A DNA stretch of 64,000 bases. Source: Pseudomonadota bacterium. Its GTDB lineage: Bacteria > Pseudomonadota > Gammaproteobacteria > Burkholderiales > Burkholderiaceae_B. The DNA lies in the NCBI GenBank assembly GCA_023423975.1, contig JAFAEO010000004.1:1-64000 (forward strand). Reading direction: 5' to 3'. The notes beneath the pieces were generated by a model. It ran no database searches. It saw only the letters and a list, made by a program, of their open reading frames with translations, and was not told where the DNA came from. Each line of letters opens with the position of its first letter. Position 1 is the first letter of the stretch. The position numbers and the translations under genes were made by a program. This document shows, piece after piece, positions 33,387 through 42,548 of this stretch.

Positions 33387-34178
33387 CTACTCTTCAGCTT
33401 CTGAGTCCTGCTGATCCAGCTTGCTGACTTTGAAAAAACGCGCGGCAAACAGCCCCAGCTCAAACAACAGGCAAAGGGGCACCGCCAGCAAAAATTGCGA
33501 CATGACGTCGGGCGGCGTCACCACTGCCGCCACCACAAAGGCCCCGACAATGACATAACCGCGCATAGATTTGAGCTTATCCACTGTAACCATGCCGGTG
33601 CTGACAAGCACGACAACGACAATAGGCACCTCAAACGTGACGCCAAATGCCAGGAACATGGTCATCACAAAGCCAAGATACGCCTCGATATCCGGTGCGA
33701 AATTGATAGACTCGGGCGAGACCATGGCGATGAAATGAAAGATGGTATGGAAAACAATGTAGTAGCAGAAAGCCATTCCGAAGAAGAACAGCAGCGTACT
33801 GGAGACCACCAACGGCATGGCCAGCTGTTTCTCATGACGATACAGCCCTGGTGCGATAAAAGCCCAGGCCTGGTACAGCACGTAAGGCAGGGCGATCATG
33901 AACGCAAGCAGCAGCGTTACTTTGAGAGGCACCAGAAACGGCGTAATGACGCCCGTGGCGATCATCCGGTTGCCTGCAGGCAACGACGCAATCATGGGCT
34001 GCGCAATAAAATCGTAGACTGCGCCGGTACCAGGATAGATACACAGAATGGCAAAGAGCCCGATCACGGCCAACAACGCCCTGATCAAGCGAGTGCGCAA
34101 TTCGATCAGATGCGAAAAAAAGCTATCTTCTGGCAGACTTTCCTGCGCGTTATCGGGAGGAAGAATTGGATTGGCCAT
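33387..34178 (-). CDS. tatC: Sec-independent translocase subunit TatC
   Basis: 263 residues with six membrane helices. The N-terminal SFFSHLIELRTRLIRALLAV and the conserved periplasmic loop around PYVLYQAWAFIAPGLYRHEK are TatC hallmarks. TatC recognises the twin-arginine signal and assembles with TatA and TatB to export folded proteins such as the Rieske protein in this window. The start overlaps the tatB stop by one base. The C-terminal tail is acidic. Confidence 0.95.
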   Translation of the reverse strand: MANPILPPDNAQESLPEDSFFSHLIELRTRLIRALLAVIGLFAILCIYPGTGAVYDFIAQPMIASLPAGNRMIATGVITPFLVPLKVTLLLAFMIALPYVLYQAWAFIAPGLYRHEKQLAMPLVVSSTLLFFFGMAFCYYIVFHTIFHFIAMVSPESINFAPDIEAYLGFVMTMFLAFGVTFEVPIVVVVLVSTGMVTVDKLKSMRGYVIVGAFVVAAVVTPPDVMSQFLLAVPLCLLFELGLFAARFFKVSKLDQQDSEAEE

Positions 34179-34912
34179 CAGGAATGCTTATCGGAACGGG
34201 TAACGGCAGAAGCCGGTGCATCGGCTTCTGTGGATTTGACTTCGGGCCGATCAGCCGCGGCAGGCGGGTTTGAAGCAGTCTGCTGCGCAACCTGGGGCGC
34301 AGATTTGTCAACAGACGGGGCGTCGGCAGGCGCAGCGGCGGCCGCTGTTTTGCCCGCTACCGCTGCATCCGCTGGCACGGCAGGCTCCACAGGAGGCTCT
34401 GCCAGGGGCGCCATCAGGTCTGCAACGCCCGCTGTGGCCGACTGCGAACCGGCGGCCGTGGAATCGGTGGCTGGTGTAATCGTATTCGATGGCTCGGCAC
34501 CAGCCCGAACGGCGTCGACCTCGGCATCAGCAGCAAAATTACCTGCAACAGTGGTGCCCGAGTCGCCTGATTGTGTTGTCGTGGCGTTTGGGCTGACGCT
34601 ATCGCGCAGCGAATTGCCGGTGTGCTCCAGATCGTCCCGCAGGGCATTGACCGGGTTGCGCAAAGCGCTGGCCGTGTCCTCTACCGACGATTTGACATCG
34701 CTGACGGCAGACTGCATTTCCTCTTTTATCTTGGCAATTTCCTGGATATCCACTTCCCGCTGAATATCGCTTTTGACGTCGTTCACATAGCGCTGCGCGC
34801 GCCCTACCAGATGGCCCAGCGTACGGGCGACCGTAGGCAGGCGTTCGGGGCCGATCACAATAAGCCCCACAACACCGATAACGAACAGCTCTCCGAAACT
34901 TAAACCAAACAT
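34178..34912 (-). CDS. tatB: Sec-independent translocase subunit TatB
   Basis: 244 residues. It has the short N-terminal membrane helix and hinge (MFGLSFGELFVIGVVGLIVIGPERLPTVART) and then the amphipathic helix with RYVNDVKSDIQREVD. The remaining 130 residues are a low-complexity Ala/Pro/Ser/Asp tail, making it longer than E. coli TatB (171). The hydrophobic Glu in FGELFVIG is present. It works with TatC in signal-peptide binding. Confidence 0.93.
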   Translation of the reverse strand: MFGLSFGELFVIGVVGLIVIGPERLPTVARTLGHLVGRAQRYVNDVKSDIQREVDIQEIAKIKEEMQSAVSDVKSSVEDTASALRNPVNALRDDLEHTGNSLRDSVSPNATTTQSGDSGTTVAGNFAADAEVDAVRAGAEPSNTITPATDSTAAGSQSATAGVADLMAPLAEPPVEPAVPADAAVAGKTAAAAAPADAPSVDKSAPQVAQQTASNPPAAADRPEVKSTEADAPASAVTRSDKHS

Positions 34913-34978
34913 ACTTGCTACTTTTCAAGAAGATCGGCGGGTATGCCGCAGCGAATGCCGACCGTCGGCACGACGTAT

Positions 34979-35254
34979 TTACTCGGACTTATCGCGAGCC
35001 TGCACGTCGATCGTATCCTGATTGGCGCGCGCTGCCGTGTCGGACTGCGCAGGATTCTGCGTGTCGGCAACCTTGCGATTGAGCCCATCGTCTTTGGACG
35101 AATCGGCTTCTTCATTGGCATCCTTGATGCCTTTCTTGAACCCCTTGACTGCACCACCCAGATCTTCGCCTACATTGCGCAGCTTTTTGGTACCGAAAAT
35201 GAGGGCGATAATGACCAGTACGATCAACCAGTGCCAAATACTTAGACTGCCCAT
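34979..35254 (-). CDS. tatA: Sec-independent translocase subunit TatA
   Basis: 91 residues: one membrane helix (SIWHWLIVLVIIALIFG), the TKKLRNVGEDLGGAVKGFKKG hinge and amphipathic helix typical of TatA, then an acidic soluble tail. It polymerises to form the transport site. It is first in tatABC, 66 bp before tatB and 90 bp after hisE. Confidence 0.95.
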   Translation of the reverse strand: MGSLSIWHWLIVLVIIALIFGTKKLRNVGEDLGGAVKGFKKGIKDANEEADSSKDDGLNRKVADTQNPAQSDTAARANQDTIDVQARDKSE

Positions 35255-35296
35255 GTGTTACTCCTGAAATCAGATTGCGTGAATACGCATACTATA

Positions 35297-35308
35297 CCAA
35301 TTAATTGG
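35297..35308. promoter_or_regulatory. 12-bp perfect palindrome upstream of tatA
   Basis: CCAATTAATTGG, 43 bp upstream of the tatA start. It may be part of a tat promoter, since a gap separates tatA from hisE. Confidence 0.3.
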
Positions 35309-35344
35309 CGAATCAATAGGGAAATATCATGAACCTAATCGCAG

Positions 35345-35731
35345 TTATGCACTGCGATCCGGCGTACTGTTAACGCCGTCATGACTGCGCGCTGCCTTTT
35401 CCGCCAGCCCGGACAGGCCTTCGCGGCGCGCCAGCTCGGCCAGCACGTCTTCAGGCCGCAGCCCATAATGGGTTAGCGCTACCAGACAGTGAAACCACAG
35501 ATCAGCGGTTTCAGACACAATCCGCTCGGGTACGCCGTCTTTTGCGGCCATGACCAGTTCGGTGGCTTCCTCGCCGATTTTTTTGAGAAAAGCGTCGGGC
35601 CCACGCGCCAGCAATTTGGCCGTATATGACGATTGTGAATCACCACCGGCCTGTGGCCTGCGTGTTTCCAGCACATCGGCCAAACGGACCAGAATATCAG
35701 CCGTTGGGGCTGTCAGGTTATCTTGCGTCAT
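35345..35731 (-). CDS. hisE: phosphoribosyl-ATP pyrophosphatase
   Basis: About 128 residues from ATG 35731, whose ATGA overlaps the hisI stop; a longer frame to 35779 is rejected. HisE removes pyrophosphate from phosphoribosyl-ATP, the second step of histidine synthesis. Motifs: SYTAKLLARGPDAFLKKIGEEATELVMAAKDG and ETADLWFHCLVAL. In many bacteria hisI and hisE are fused; here they are separate but coupled genes. Confidence 0.95.
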   Translation of the reverse strand: MTQDNLTAPTADILVRLADVLETRRPQAGGDSQSSYTAKLLARGPDAFLKKIGEEATELVMAAKDGVPERIVSETADLWFHCLVALTHYGLRPEDVLAELARREGLSGLAEKAARSHDGVNSTPDRSA

Positions 35732-36120
35732 TTGTACATACTCTGCGGATCCTTGAGCACCGCATCGGTTACCTGCCACTGTCGTTCCGATCCATCGCCG
35801 GTGAGTTCACGAAAAAAACAGCTCTCGCGTCCGGTATGGCAGGCCACACCGCCTTGCTGCTCGACGGTAAGCAATATCACGTCGCCGTCGCAATCCAGGC
35901 GTAGCGAACACACCCGTTGAGTATTGCCCGACTCTTCGCCCTTGCGCCAAAGCCGCTTGCGCGACCGCGACCAATAGACGGCCTTGTCGGTTTGCGCGGT
36001 TTCCAGCAGTGCCTCGCGATTCATCCAGGCCACCATCAGAATCCGGCCGCTTTGCCAGTCCTGCGCGATGGCAGGCACCAGGCCGTCCGCATCAAATACT
36101 ACGTCATCTATCCAGTTCAT
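35728..36120 (-). CDS. hisI: phosphoribosyl-AMP cyclohydrolase
   Basis: 130 residues. It opens the adenine ring of phosphoribosyl-AMP (third step). Motifs include MVAWMNREALLETAQTDKAVYWSRSRKRLWRKGEESGNTQRV, then LDCDGDVILLTVEQQGGVACHTGRESCFF with the zinc and magnesium ligands (DCDGD and the Cys residues). Overlaps hisF by 4 bp and hisE by 4 bp. Confidence 0.96.
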   Translation of the reverse strand: MNWIDDVVFDADGLVPAIAQDWQSGRILMVAWMNREALLETAQTDKAVYWSRSRKRLWRKGEESGNTQRVCSLRLDCDGDVILLTVEQQGGVACHTGRESCFFRELTGDGSERQWQVTDAVLKDPQSMYK

Positions 36121-36920
36121 TGCGTGTTCCTGACCTGTATCCCGTTTTCGGCCATATACGCCTTGGCCTGCGCGATACTGTAATCGCCGTAATGGAATAT
36201 GCTGGCGGCCAGCACCGCACTGGCGCGGCCTTCGTTAACGCCATCGCAAAGATGTTGCAAATTGCCCACCCCGCCGGAGGCGATCACCGGCACGGCCACA
36301 GCATCGGAAATGGTTCGGGTCAGTTGCAGGTCGAACCCGGCCTGCGTGCCGTCCTGGTCCATGCTGGTAATCAATAACTCGCCGGCACCATAGCGGGCCA
36401 TGCGTACGGCCCAGGCAACGGCGTCGATGCCCGTGGGCTTGCGCCCGCCGTGGGTAAACACTTCCCAGCGCAGCGGCTTGCCCGGCGCCGAGACCCGGCG
36501 CGCATCCACAGCCACCACGATGCACTGTGAACCGTAATAATCGGCGCAGGCGCGCACCAGTTCGGGTTCATTCACAGCCGCGCTATTGATGGATACCTTG
36601 TCCGCACCCGCATTGAGCAGGCGCTGCACGTCGGGCAGCGCTCGCACGCCACCCCCGACAGTAAGCGGAATAAACACTTCCGATGCCACCTGCTCTATCA
36701 TGGACAAGGTCAAATCCTTGCCGTCACTGGTAGCAGTAATGTCCAGGAAAGTGAGTTCGTCGGCGCCCTGTTCATTGTAACGCCTGGCGATTTCCACCGG
36801 ATCGCCGGCATCACGCAGCTGGACAAAATTCACGCCCTTTACGACGCGTCCGGCCGTTACATCAAGGCACGGTATGACGCGAGTGGTCAGGGTGTGCGCT
36901 GGCGCCGTAGACTGTGTCAC
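36117..36920 (-). CDS. hisF: imidazole glycerol phosphate synthase, cyclase subunit
   Basis: 267 residues, a (beta/alpha)8 barrel. It uses ammonia from HisH to form imidazole glycerol phosphate and AICAR. Features are IPCLDVTAGRVVKGVNFVQLRDAGDPVEIA near the N-terminus, DELTFLDITAT, GGGVRALPDVQRLLNAGADKVSINSAA and the phosphate-binding GGVGNLQHL; the catalytic Asp residues are in CLDVT and SMDQDGT. Overlaps hisA by 4 bp. Confidence 0.97.
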   Translation of the reverse strand: MTQSTAPAHTLTTRVIPCLDVTAGRVVKGVNFVQLRDAGDPVEIARRYNEQGADELTFLDITATSDGKDLTLSMIEQVASEVFIPLTVGGGVRALPDVQRLLNAGADKVSINSAAVNEPELVRACADYYGSQCIVVAVDARRVSAPGKPLRWEVFTHGGRKPTGIDAVAWAVRMARYGAGELLITSMDQDGTQAGFDLQLTRTISDAVAVPVIASGGVGNLQHLCDGVNEGRASAVLAASIFHYGDYSIAQAKAYMAENGIQVRNTQ

Positions 36921-37669
36921 TCCTGCTCGTCCCCGTTCAGTTCATCTGCCATTTCCTGTGCTGCCTGGAAATCCAGCGTGCCTTCGTAGATGCTGCGTCC
37001 CAGAATGACGCCTTCGACGCCTTCCTGTTCAACCGCGCACAAGGCTTCGATATCTGTCAGATCGGTGACGCCGCCCGAGGCGATGACCGGGATCCTGACG
37101 TGCTGGGCCAGACGCACCGTGGCTTCGATATTGACGCCGGTCAGCATGCCATCGCGGCCAATATCGGTGTAGATAATGGATTCTACGCCGTAGTCTTCGA
37201 ACTTGCGGCCAAGATCAAGCACATCGTGCTTGGTCAGTTTGCTCCACCCGTCGGTCGCCACCTTGCCGTCCCTGGCATCGAGCCCGACAATGATACTACC
37301 GGGAAAAGCACTGCAGGCATCCTGCAGAAAGCCAGGGTCCTTCACGGCCGCCGTCCCGATAATGACATACTCGATGCCGAAATCCAGATATCGTTCGATG
37401 GTATCCAGATCGCGGATGCCGCCGCCAATCTGTACCGGAATATCGTCTCCGACGGCCCGCACGATGGCCCTGATCACATCTTCGTTTTTGGGTTTGCCAG
37501 CGACGGCCCCGTTCAGGTCGACCAGATGCAGGCGTCTTGCGCCCTGGTCATACCACTGTTCCGCGACGGTAACCGGGTCTTCGGAAAAAATGGTGGCATC
37601 CTGCAAGTCGCCCTGGCGCAGGCGGACACAACGTCCGTCCTTCAAATCAATGGCTGGTATGAGCAGCAT
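36917..37669 (-). CDS. hisA: ProFAR isomerase
   Basis: 250 residues, a barrel paralogous to HisF. It converts ProFAR to PRFAR. Motifs: LLIPAIDLKDGRCVRLRQGD with the catalytic Asp, GGGIRDLDTIERYLDFGIEYVIIGTAAVKDP, YTDIGRDGMLTGVN with the second Asp, and ASGGVTDLTDI. A 90-bp gap to hisH upstream contains no gene. Confidence 0.97.
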   Translation of the reverse strand: MLLIPAIDLKDGRCVRLRQGDLQDATIFSEDPVTVAEQWYDQGARRLHLVDLNGAVAGKPKNEDVIRAIVRAVGDDIPVQIGGGIRDLDTIERYLDFGIEYVIIGTAAVKDPGFLQDACSAFPGSIIVGLDARDGKVATDGWSKLTKHDVLDLGRKFEDYGVESIIYTDIGRDGMLTGVNIEATVRLAQHVRIPVIASGGVTDLTDIEALCAVEQEGVEGVILGRSIYEGTLDFQAAQEMADELNGDEQE

Positions 37670-37759
37670 AACAATCAGATTATCAAAATAAGAATAAAAT
37701 TAAAATCATGAACGCATAATGCGGTTTCACAATTCACCCAACTGCCATGACCTTAACGG

Positions 37760-38443
37760 TCAGATATCCCAGTTTACAAAATTCCGATAAAGACGCAAGC
37801 CATATTGCGCACTTTTCTCGGGATGGAACTGTACTGCAAAGATATTGTCCCGCGCCACAGCACAGGTAAAATTGTGTCCGTATACGGTTTCTCCCACCGA
37901 AATGGCGGTTTCTGCCGGATCAACATAATAACTGTGGACGAAATAAAAATAGCTATCGTCCGGAATGCCATCCCACAACGCATGCGGTTTTGCCTGCTTT
38001 ACCCGGCTCCAGCCCATATGTGGCACTTTGAGCGGGCGCGCCTCATGCTGCACCAGCGCAGCAGACGTATCAGACTGCTCCTGCAAGTTCACGGCAAATT
38101 GCGGCCCGGCAAACTTGCGCACTGTGCCGGGAAAAATCCCCAGACATGGCACATCGCCTTCTTCGCTGTGCTGCATCAGCATCTGCTCACCAACGCATAC
38201 GCCCAACAGGGGCTTGCTGTCGGCTGCACGAAGCACCGCCTCCATGAGACCGGAACGTTGCAGGTTGCGCATGCAATCGGGCATGGCCCCCTGCCCCGGA
38301 AACACAATCCGGTCTGCTTTCTCTAGCGCCGCTACATCGGAAGCGAGATAAACATCCGCTTCACTTGCCGCATGACGCAAGGCACGCTCTACCGAGTGCA
38401 GGTTTCCCATGCCATAGTCAACAATGGCAATTTTGCTGCTCAT
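37760..38443 (-). CDS. hisH: imidazole glycerol phosphate synthase, glutaminase subunit
   Basis: 227 residues, a class I glutamine amidotransferase that feeds ammonia to HisF. It begins KIAIVDYGMGNLHSVERAL; the nucleophile elbow is PLLGVCVGEQMLMQHSEE with Cys, and the His/Glu pair is in AVQFHPEKSAQYGLRLYRNF. It lies 16 bp after hisB in the same operon. Confidence 0.97.
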   Translation of the reverse strand: MSSKIAIVDYGMGNLHSVERALRHAASEADVYLASDVAALEKADRIVFPGQGAMPDCMRNLQRSGLMEAVLRAADSKPLLGVCVGEQMLMQHSEEGDVPCLGIFPGTVRKFAGPQFAVNLQEQSDTSAALVQHEARPLKVPHMGWSRVKQAKPHALWDGIPDDSYFYFVHSYYVDPAETAISVGETVYGHNFTCAVARDNIFAVQFHPEKSAQYGLRLYRNFVNWDI

Positions 38444-38459
38444 AAAAGCATTCCGCCCA

Positions 38460-39047
38460 TTACAGCACGCCTTTGGTCGAAGGAATCATGCCTTCGCTGC
38501 GCGCATCTGGCGTCAGCGCCATACGCAACGCCCGTCCGAATGCCTTAAACACGGTTTCGGCCTGATGATGCGAGTTGGTACCGCGCAAATTGTCGATATG
38601 CATAGTCACCAGTGCATGATTGACAAAGCCCTGGAAAAACTCACGCATCAGATCGACATCAAAGCGCCCGACATGCGAGCGGGTAAAAGGAATGTGGTAT
38701 TCCAGGCCAGGACGGCCGGAAAAATCAATGACCACGCGAGACAGGGCTTCATCCAGCGGCACATACGAATGACCGTAACGGGTAAGACCCTTTTTGTCGC
38801 CCACGGCCTTGGCCACGGCCTGACCCAGCGTAATGCCGACATCTTCCACGGTGTGGTGATCGTCGATATGTACATCGCCCTCACATTTGATATCCAGATC
38901 AATGAGGCCATGGCGCGCAATCTGGTCGATCATGTGATCAAGAAAAGGCACGCCGGTATCAATGGACTGTTTGCCTGTGCCATCCAGGTTCAGTGAAACC
39001 ACGATACGGGTTTCATTGGTAATTCGGGTAATGTCAGCGGTTCGCAT
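38460..39047 (-). CDS. hisB: imidazoleglycerol-phosphate dehydratase
   Basis: 195 residues, the monofunctional dehydratase without the phosphatase domain found in E. coli HisB. Metal-site His/Glu motifs are visible: TGVPFLDHMIDQIARHG, DVHIDDHHTVEDVGITLGQA, GRFDVDLMREFFQGFVNHALVTMHI and the C-terminal GTNSHHQAETVFKAFGRAL. A separate histidinol-phosphate phosphatase must be encoded elsewhere. It starts 9 bp after the hisD stop. Confidence 0.97.
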   Translation of the reverse strand: MRTADITRITNETRIVVSLNLDGTGKQSIDTGVPFLDHMIDQIARHGLIDLDIKCEGDVHIDDHHTVEDVGITLGQAVAKAVGDKKGLTRYGHSYVPLDEALSRVVIDFSGRPGLEYHIPFTRSHVGRFDVDLMREFFQGFVNHALVTMHIDNLRGTNSHHQAETVFKAFGRALRMALTPDARSEGMIPSTKGVL

Positions 39048-39056
39048 AACTTATCA

Positions 39057-40367
39057 TCAGGTAATAGTGTTCAGGCGGTAGCGCGCACTCTGCGCGTGCG
39101 CAGCAAGGCCTTCGCCATCGGCCAGTTCGGCGGCAATCGCCCCTAGTGTAATCGCTCCTGCCTCGGACACCTGGATAATACTGCTGCGTTTCTGAAAATC
39201 ATAGACGCCCAGCGGCGAGGAAAAGCGGGCGGTACGTGCGGTGGGCAGCACGTGGTTGGGTCCGGCGCAATAGTCGCCCAGCGCTTCGGACGAAAAACGG
39301 CCCAGAAAAATCGCACCGGCATGGCGGATTTTCTCGGCCAGCGCGGGTGCATTTTCGGTTGAAATTTCAAGATGCTCGGGCGCAATTTCATTTGCAATAG
39401 AAACTGCCTCATCAAGGTCTCGCACCAGAATCAATGCGCCGCGGTCAGACAGGCTTTTGGCAAGGATCTGCGCACGCGGCATGGTGGGCAGCAGGCGCAC
39501 AATCGCCTCCTGCACTTGTTCCAGGAAACCGGCATCGGGGCACAGCAAAATGGCCTGGGCCAGTTCGTCATGTTCGGCCTGGGAAAACAGGTCCATGGCG
39601 ATCCAGTCTGCCGGCGTGGTGCCGTCACAGATAATCAGGATCTCGCTGGGACCGGCGACCATATCAATGCCTACTGTACCGAATACCCGGCGCTTGGCCG
39701 CGGCCACATAGGCATTGCCCGGGCCGACAATTTTATCCACGGCGGCAATGCTGTCGGTGCCGTAAGCCAGCGCCCCCACTGCCTGCGCGCCGCCGATGGC
39801 AACCACGCGATCAACGCCGGCCACGGCGGCAGCGGCCAGTACCAGTGGATTACGTACGCCATCGGGCGTTGGTGTGACCATAATGACTTCGCCCACCCCG
39901 GCCACCTTGGCCGGAATGGCGTTCATCAGCACCGAAGAAGGATAGGCCGCCTTGCCACCAGGTACGTAAAGCCCGACGCGGTCCATGGGGGTAATTTTCT
40001 GACCCAGCACCGTACCATCAGCTTCCTGATACTGCCAGGATTCGGTTTTTTGCCGGTCATGATACATGCGCACGCGCTGCGCTGCCTGCTCCAGCGCCTG
40101 GCGACGCGCGGGCTCCAGCGCATCCAGTGCAGCCTGGCAGGCTGCGGACGAAATTTCCAGATCGGCCATTGCAGTAACCGGCAAACGGTCGAATTTGGCC
40201 GTGTATTGCAGCACGGCAGCGTCGCCCCGCTGCAGCACGTCCTGCAAAATGCCGGCAACGGCCTGTTCGATATGGGCGTCTTCGCTGGCTTCAAAAGCCA
40301 GCAGCTGGCGCAGCTTACCCGCGAACCCGTCGGCACGGGAGTCCAGTCGATTGATTACAGGTTTCAT
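39057..40367 (-). CDS. hisD: histidinol dehydrogenase
   Basis: 436 residues. It oxidises L-histidinol to L-histidine in two NAD-dependent steps, the last of the pathway. Motifs: YVPGGKAAYPSSVLMNAIPAKVAGV, IGGAQAVGALAYGTDSIAAVDKIVGPGNAYVAAAKR, DMVAGPSEILI, and HLEISTENA with zinc-ligand His residues. No hisC gene stands between hisD and hisB, unlike the Bordetella arrangement I recall. Confidence 0.97.
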   Translation of the reverse strand: MKPVINRLDSRADGFAGKLRQLLAFEASEDAHIEQAVAGILQDVLQRGDAAVLQYTAKFDRLPVTAMADLEISSAACQAALDALEPARRQALEQAAQRVRMYHDRQKTESWQYQEADGTVLGQKITPMDRVGLYVPGGKAAYPSSVLMNAIPAKVAGVGEVIMVTPTPDGVRNPLVLAAAAVAGVDRVVAIGGAQAVGALAYGTDSIAAVDKIVGPGNAYVAAAKRRVFGTVGIDMVAGPSEILIICDGTTPADWIAMDLFSQAEHDELAQAILLCPDAGFLEQVQEAIVRLLPTMPRAQILAKSLSDRGALILVRDLDEAVSIANEIAPEHLEISTENAPALAEKIRHAGAIFLGRFSSEALGDYCAGPNHVLPTARTARFSSPLGVYDFQKRSSIIQVSEAGAITLGAIAAELADGEGLAAHAQSARYRLNTIT

Positions 40368-40376
40368 AGCTTCAGA

Positions 40377-41045
40377 TTATCCCTGCGGGGGCGTTGCGTG
40401 TTCAAAAGCATCCAGAATGGGCTGCAAAACCGCGGCGCGGGTCTTGAGCGCCGCCTGGTTAACGATCAGCCGTGACGACACAGGCATGACATCCTCGACG
40501 GCGACCAGGCCATTGGCGCGCAGGGTGCCCCCGGTAGAGACAACATCGACAATGGCGTCGGCCAGTCCGACCAGCGGCGCCAGTTCCATGGAGCCGTACA
40601 GCTTAATAATATCAACATACACGCCCTTGCGGGCAAAATGCTCGCGCGCCACGTTAACGTATTTGGTGGCCACACGCAGGCGCGCGCCCTGGCGCACGGC
40701 GGCTTCGTAGTCAAAGCCATCGCGCACTGCAACGGCCAGGCGACAGCGTGCGATATTCAGGTCGATAGGCTGATACAGGCCGCCCGGATGTTCTTTGCTG
40801 TATTCGTACAGCACATCTTTACCGGCAATGCCGAAATCGGCTGCGCCATATTGCACATAAGTAGGCACATCAGAAGCGCGCACAATCAAAATCCGCAGAT
40901 CATCGCGACTGGTAGGCAGTATCAGCTTGCGTGACTGGTCCGGATGCTCGGTCACGACGATGCCTGCCTGCTCAAGCAGCGGCAGCGTTTCTTCAAAGAT
41001 ACGCCCTTTGGACAGGGCCATGGTCAGTTGGGGATTCTGTGTCAT
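40377..41045 (-). CDS. hisG: ATP phosphoribosyltransferase catalytic subunit, short form
   Basis: 222 residues, the short HisG that lacks the C-terminal regulatory ACT-like domain. It starts histidine synthesis from ATP and PRPP. Motifs: MALSKGRIFEETLPLL, AADFGIAGKDVLYEY and the PRPP-binding IVDVVSTGGTLRANGL. Short HisG needs HisZ for activity and feedback control; hisZ is not in the window. Starts 5 bp before murA ends on the same strand (murA lies upstream). Confidence 0.96.
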   Translation of the reverse strand: MTQNPQLTMALSKGRIFEETLPLLEQAGIVVTEHPDQSRKLILPTSRDDLRILIVRASDVPTYVQYGAADFGIAGKDVLYEYSKEHPGGLYQPIDLNIARCRLAVAVRDGFDYEAAVRQGARLRVATKYVNVAREHFARKGVYVDIIKLYGSMELAPLVGLADAIVDVVSTGGTLRANGLVAVEDVMPVSSRLIVNQAALKTRAAVLQPILDAFEHATPPQG

Positions 41046-41050
41046 GAGTA

Positions 41051-42307
41051 TCAGCTCCGCAGTCGCTGGATGTCTGCTCCCACCGCCTGCAGCTTGTCTT
41101 CCATTTTTTCGTAACCGCGGTCCAGATGGTAGATGCGATCGATGATGGTTTCACCGGTCGCCGCCAGGCCGGCAATGACCAGGCTGGCTGAGGCCCGCAA
41201 ATCGGTCGCCATGACCTGGGCGCCCATGAGCTGCTGCACGCCGTTGATGACCGCGGTGTGGCCATCCAGTTCAATATCGGCACCCATGCGGATCAGTTCG
41301 GGTACGTGCATGTAACGGTTTTCGAATATGTTTTCGACAACGAAGGCTGTTCCCACTGCCACTGTGTTGAGTGCCAGCAACTGGGCCTGCATGTCTGTCG
41401 GAAAACCCGGATACTCACGGGTCCGAAAGCCTACGGCTTTGGGTCGTGTCTGCATTGATGCGCGAATCCAGTCTTCACCTGTTTCAATGGTCAGGCCGGC
41501 GTCAATGAGCTTGTCCAGCGTGGCGCCCATGGTATCGGGCGCGGCATTGCGCAACATAATGTCGCCACCGGTTGCACCGACTGCGCACAGGAAAGAACCG
41601 GCTTCGATACGATCCGGCACGACCGTATAGTCTGTGCCATGCAGGCGCTCAACGCCGTCAATCACGATCCGGTCGGTGCCATGTCCTGAAATGCGCGCGC
41701 CCATGGAGATCAGCATTTCGGCCAGATCCACCACTTCCGGTTCTCGTGCGGCATTTTCCAGCACCGTCTGGCCTTCGGCCAGTGCCGCAGCCATCAGAAA
41801 CTGTTCGGTCCCTCCCACTGTCACCATATCGGTCACAATGGATGCGCCCTTCAGGCGCGTGGCGCTTGCCACGACGAACCCGTACTCCACGGCAATGTCA
41901 GCACCCAGCGCCGTCAGGCCCTTGATATGCTGATCTACCGGACGCTGACCGATAGAGCAACCACCAGGCAGACTGACCTTGGCCTGACCAAACCGCGTCA
42001 GCAGCGGCCCAAGGACCAGGATAGACGCGCGCATGGTTTTCACCAGCTCGTACGAAGCCTCCAGATTGGTAATCTGGTCAGCCTGCAAATGCACAATACC
42101 GCCGGCTTCCTGGGTAATTTTAACGCCCAGGTCGGCCAGCAGACGCACCGTGGTGCTGATGTCATTGAGCTGCGGCACATTGCGCAGCGTCACCGGCTCG
42201 GCCGTGAGCAGCGCGGCGCACAGGATGGGCAATGCCGCGTTCTTGGCGCCAGAAATGCTGATTTCGCCGTTCAGGCGTCGCCCGCCGACAATTTTGAGTT
42301 TATCCAT
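41051..42307 (-). CDS. murA: UDP-N-acetylglucosamine enolpyruvyl transferase
   Basis: 418 residues. MurA makes the first committed peptidoglycan precursor. It begins MDKLKIVGGRRLNGEISISGAKNAALPILCAALLT; the catalytic, fosfomycin-reactive Cys is in LPGGCSIGQRPVDQHIKGL, and DYTVVPDRIEAGSFLCAVGATGG and YPGFPTDMQAQ are family motifs. Its start overlaps the ibaG stop by 8 bp. It precedes the his genes in the same direction, so cell-wall and histidine genes may share a transcript. Confidence 0.97.
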   Translation of the reverse strand: MDKLKIVGGRRLNGEISISGAKNAALPILCAALLTAEPVTLRNVPQLNDISTTVRLLADLGVKITQEAGGIVHLQADQITNLEASYELVKTMRASILVLGPLLTRFGQAKVSLPGGCSIGQRPVDQHIKGLTALGADIAVEYGFVVASATRLKGASIVTDMVTVGGTEQFLMAAALAEGQTVLENAAREPEVVDLAEMLISMGARISGHGTDRIVIDGVERLHGTDYTVVPDRIEAGSFLCAVGATGGDIMLRNAAPDTMGATLDKLIDAGLTIETGEDWIRASMQTRPKAVGFRTREYPGFPTDMQAQLLALNTVAVGTAFVVENIFENRYMHVPELIRMGADIELDGHTAVINGVQQLMGAQVMATDLRASASLVIAGLAATGETIIDRIYHLDRGYEKMEDKLQAVGADIQRLRS

Positions 42308-42548
42308 GCTTGCGGTACTCTTCTGGGGTAAGGGTTTTCATTGAAAGCGCGTGTATTTCTGCTTTCATTCTTTCGCCCAGCGCTGCGTACACCGCCTGGT
42401 GTCGTGCAATGGGACGTTTTCCTTCAAAAACAGTGCTGACGATCAACGCTTCGAAGTGCGAGCCATCGCCGCGCACTTCAATGTGCTCACAGGGCAGGTG
42501 CGATTCGATATATTGCTGAATCTGTTCGGGGGTAGGTAACATAGTCAT
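42300..42548 (-). CDS. ibaG: BolA family protein IbaG
   Basis: 82 residues. The BolA/IbaG fold shows IEVRGDGSHFEALIVSTVFEGKRPIARHQAVYAALGERMKAEIHALSMKTLTPEEY, including the invariant His after RPIAR. BolA-type proteins pair with monothiol glutaredoxins to handle iron-sulfur clusters. Location between an ABC exporter and murA is conserved in proteobacteria (yrbA next to murA in E. coli). Confidence 0.92.
   Translation of the reverse strand: MTMLPTPEQIQQYIESHLPCEHIEVRGDGSHFEALIVSTVFEGKRPIARHQAVYAALGERMKAEIHALSMKTLTPEEYRKHG

Noticed and set aside
33252..33411. Two short basic reading frames (30 and 36 codons) in the gap before tatC
   Set aside because: Purine-rich low-complexity DNA, no family; one has an AAGGAAG upstream but overlaps the tatC end.
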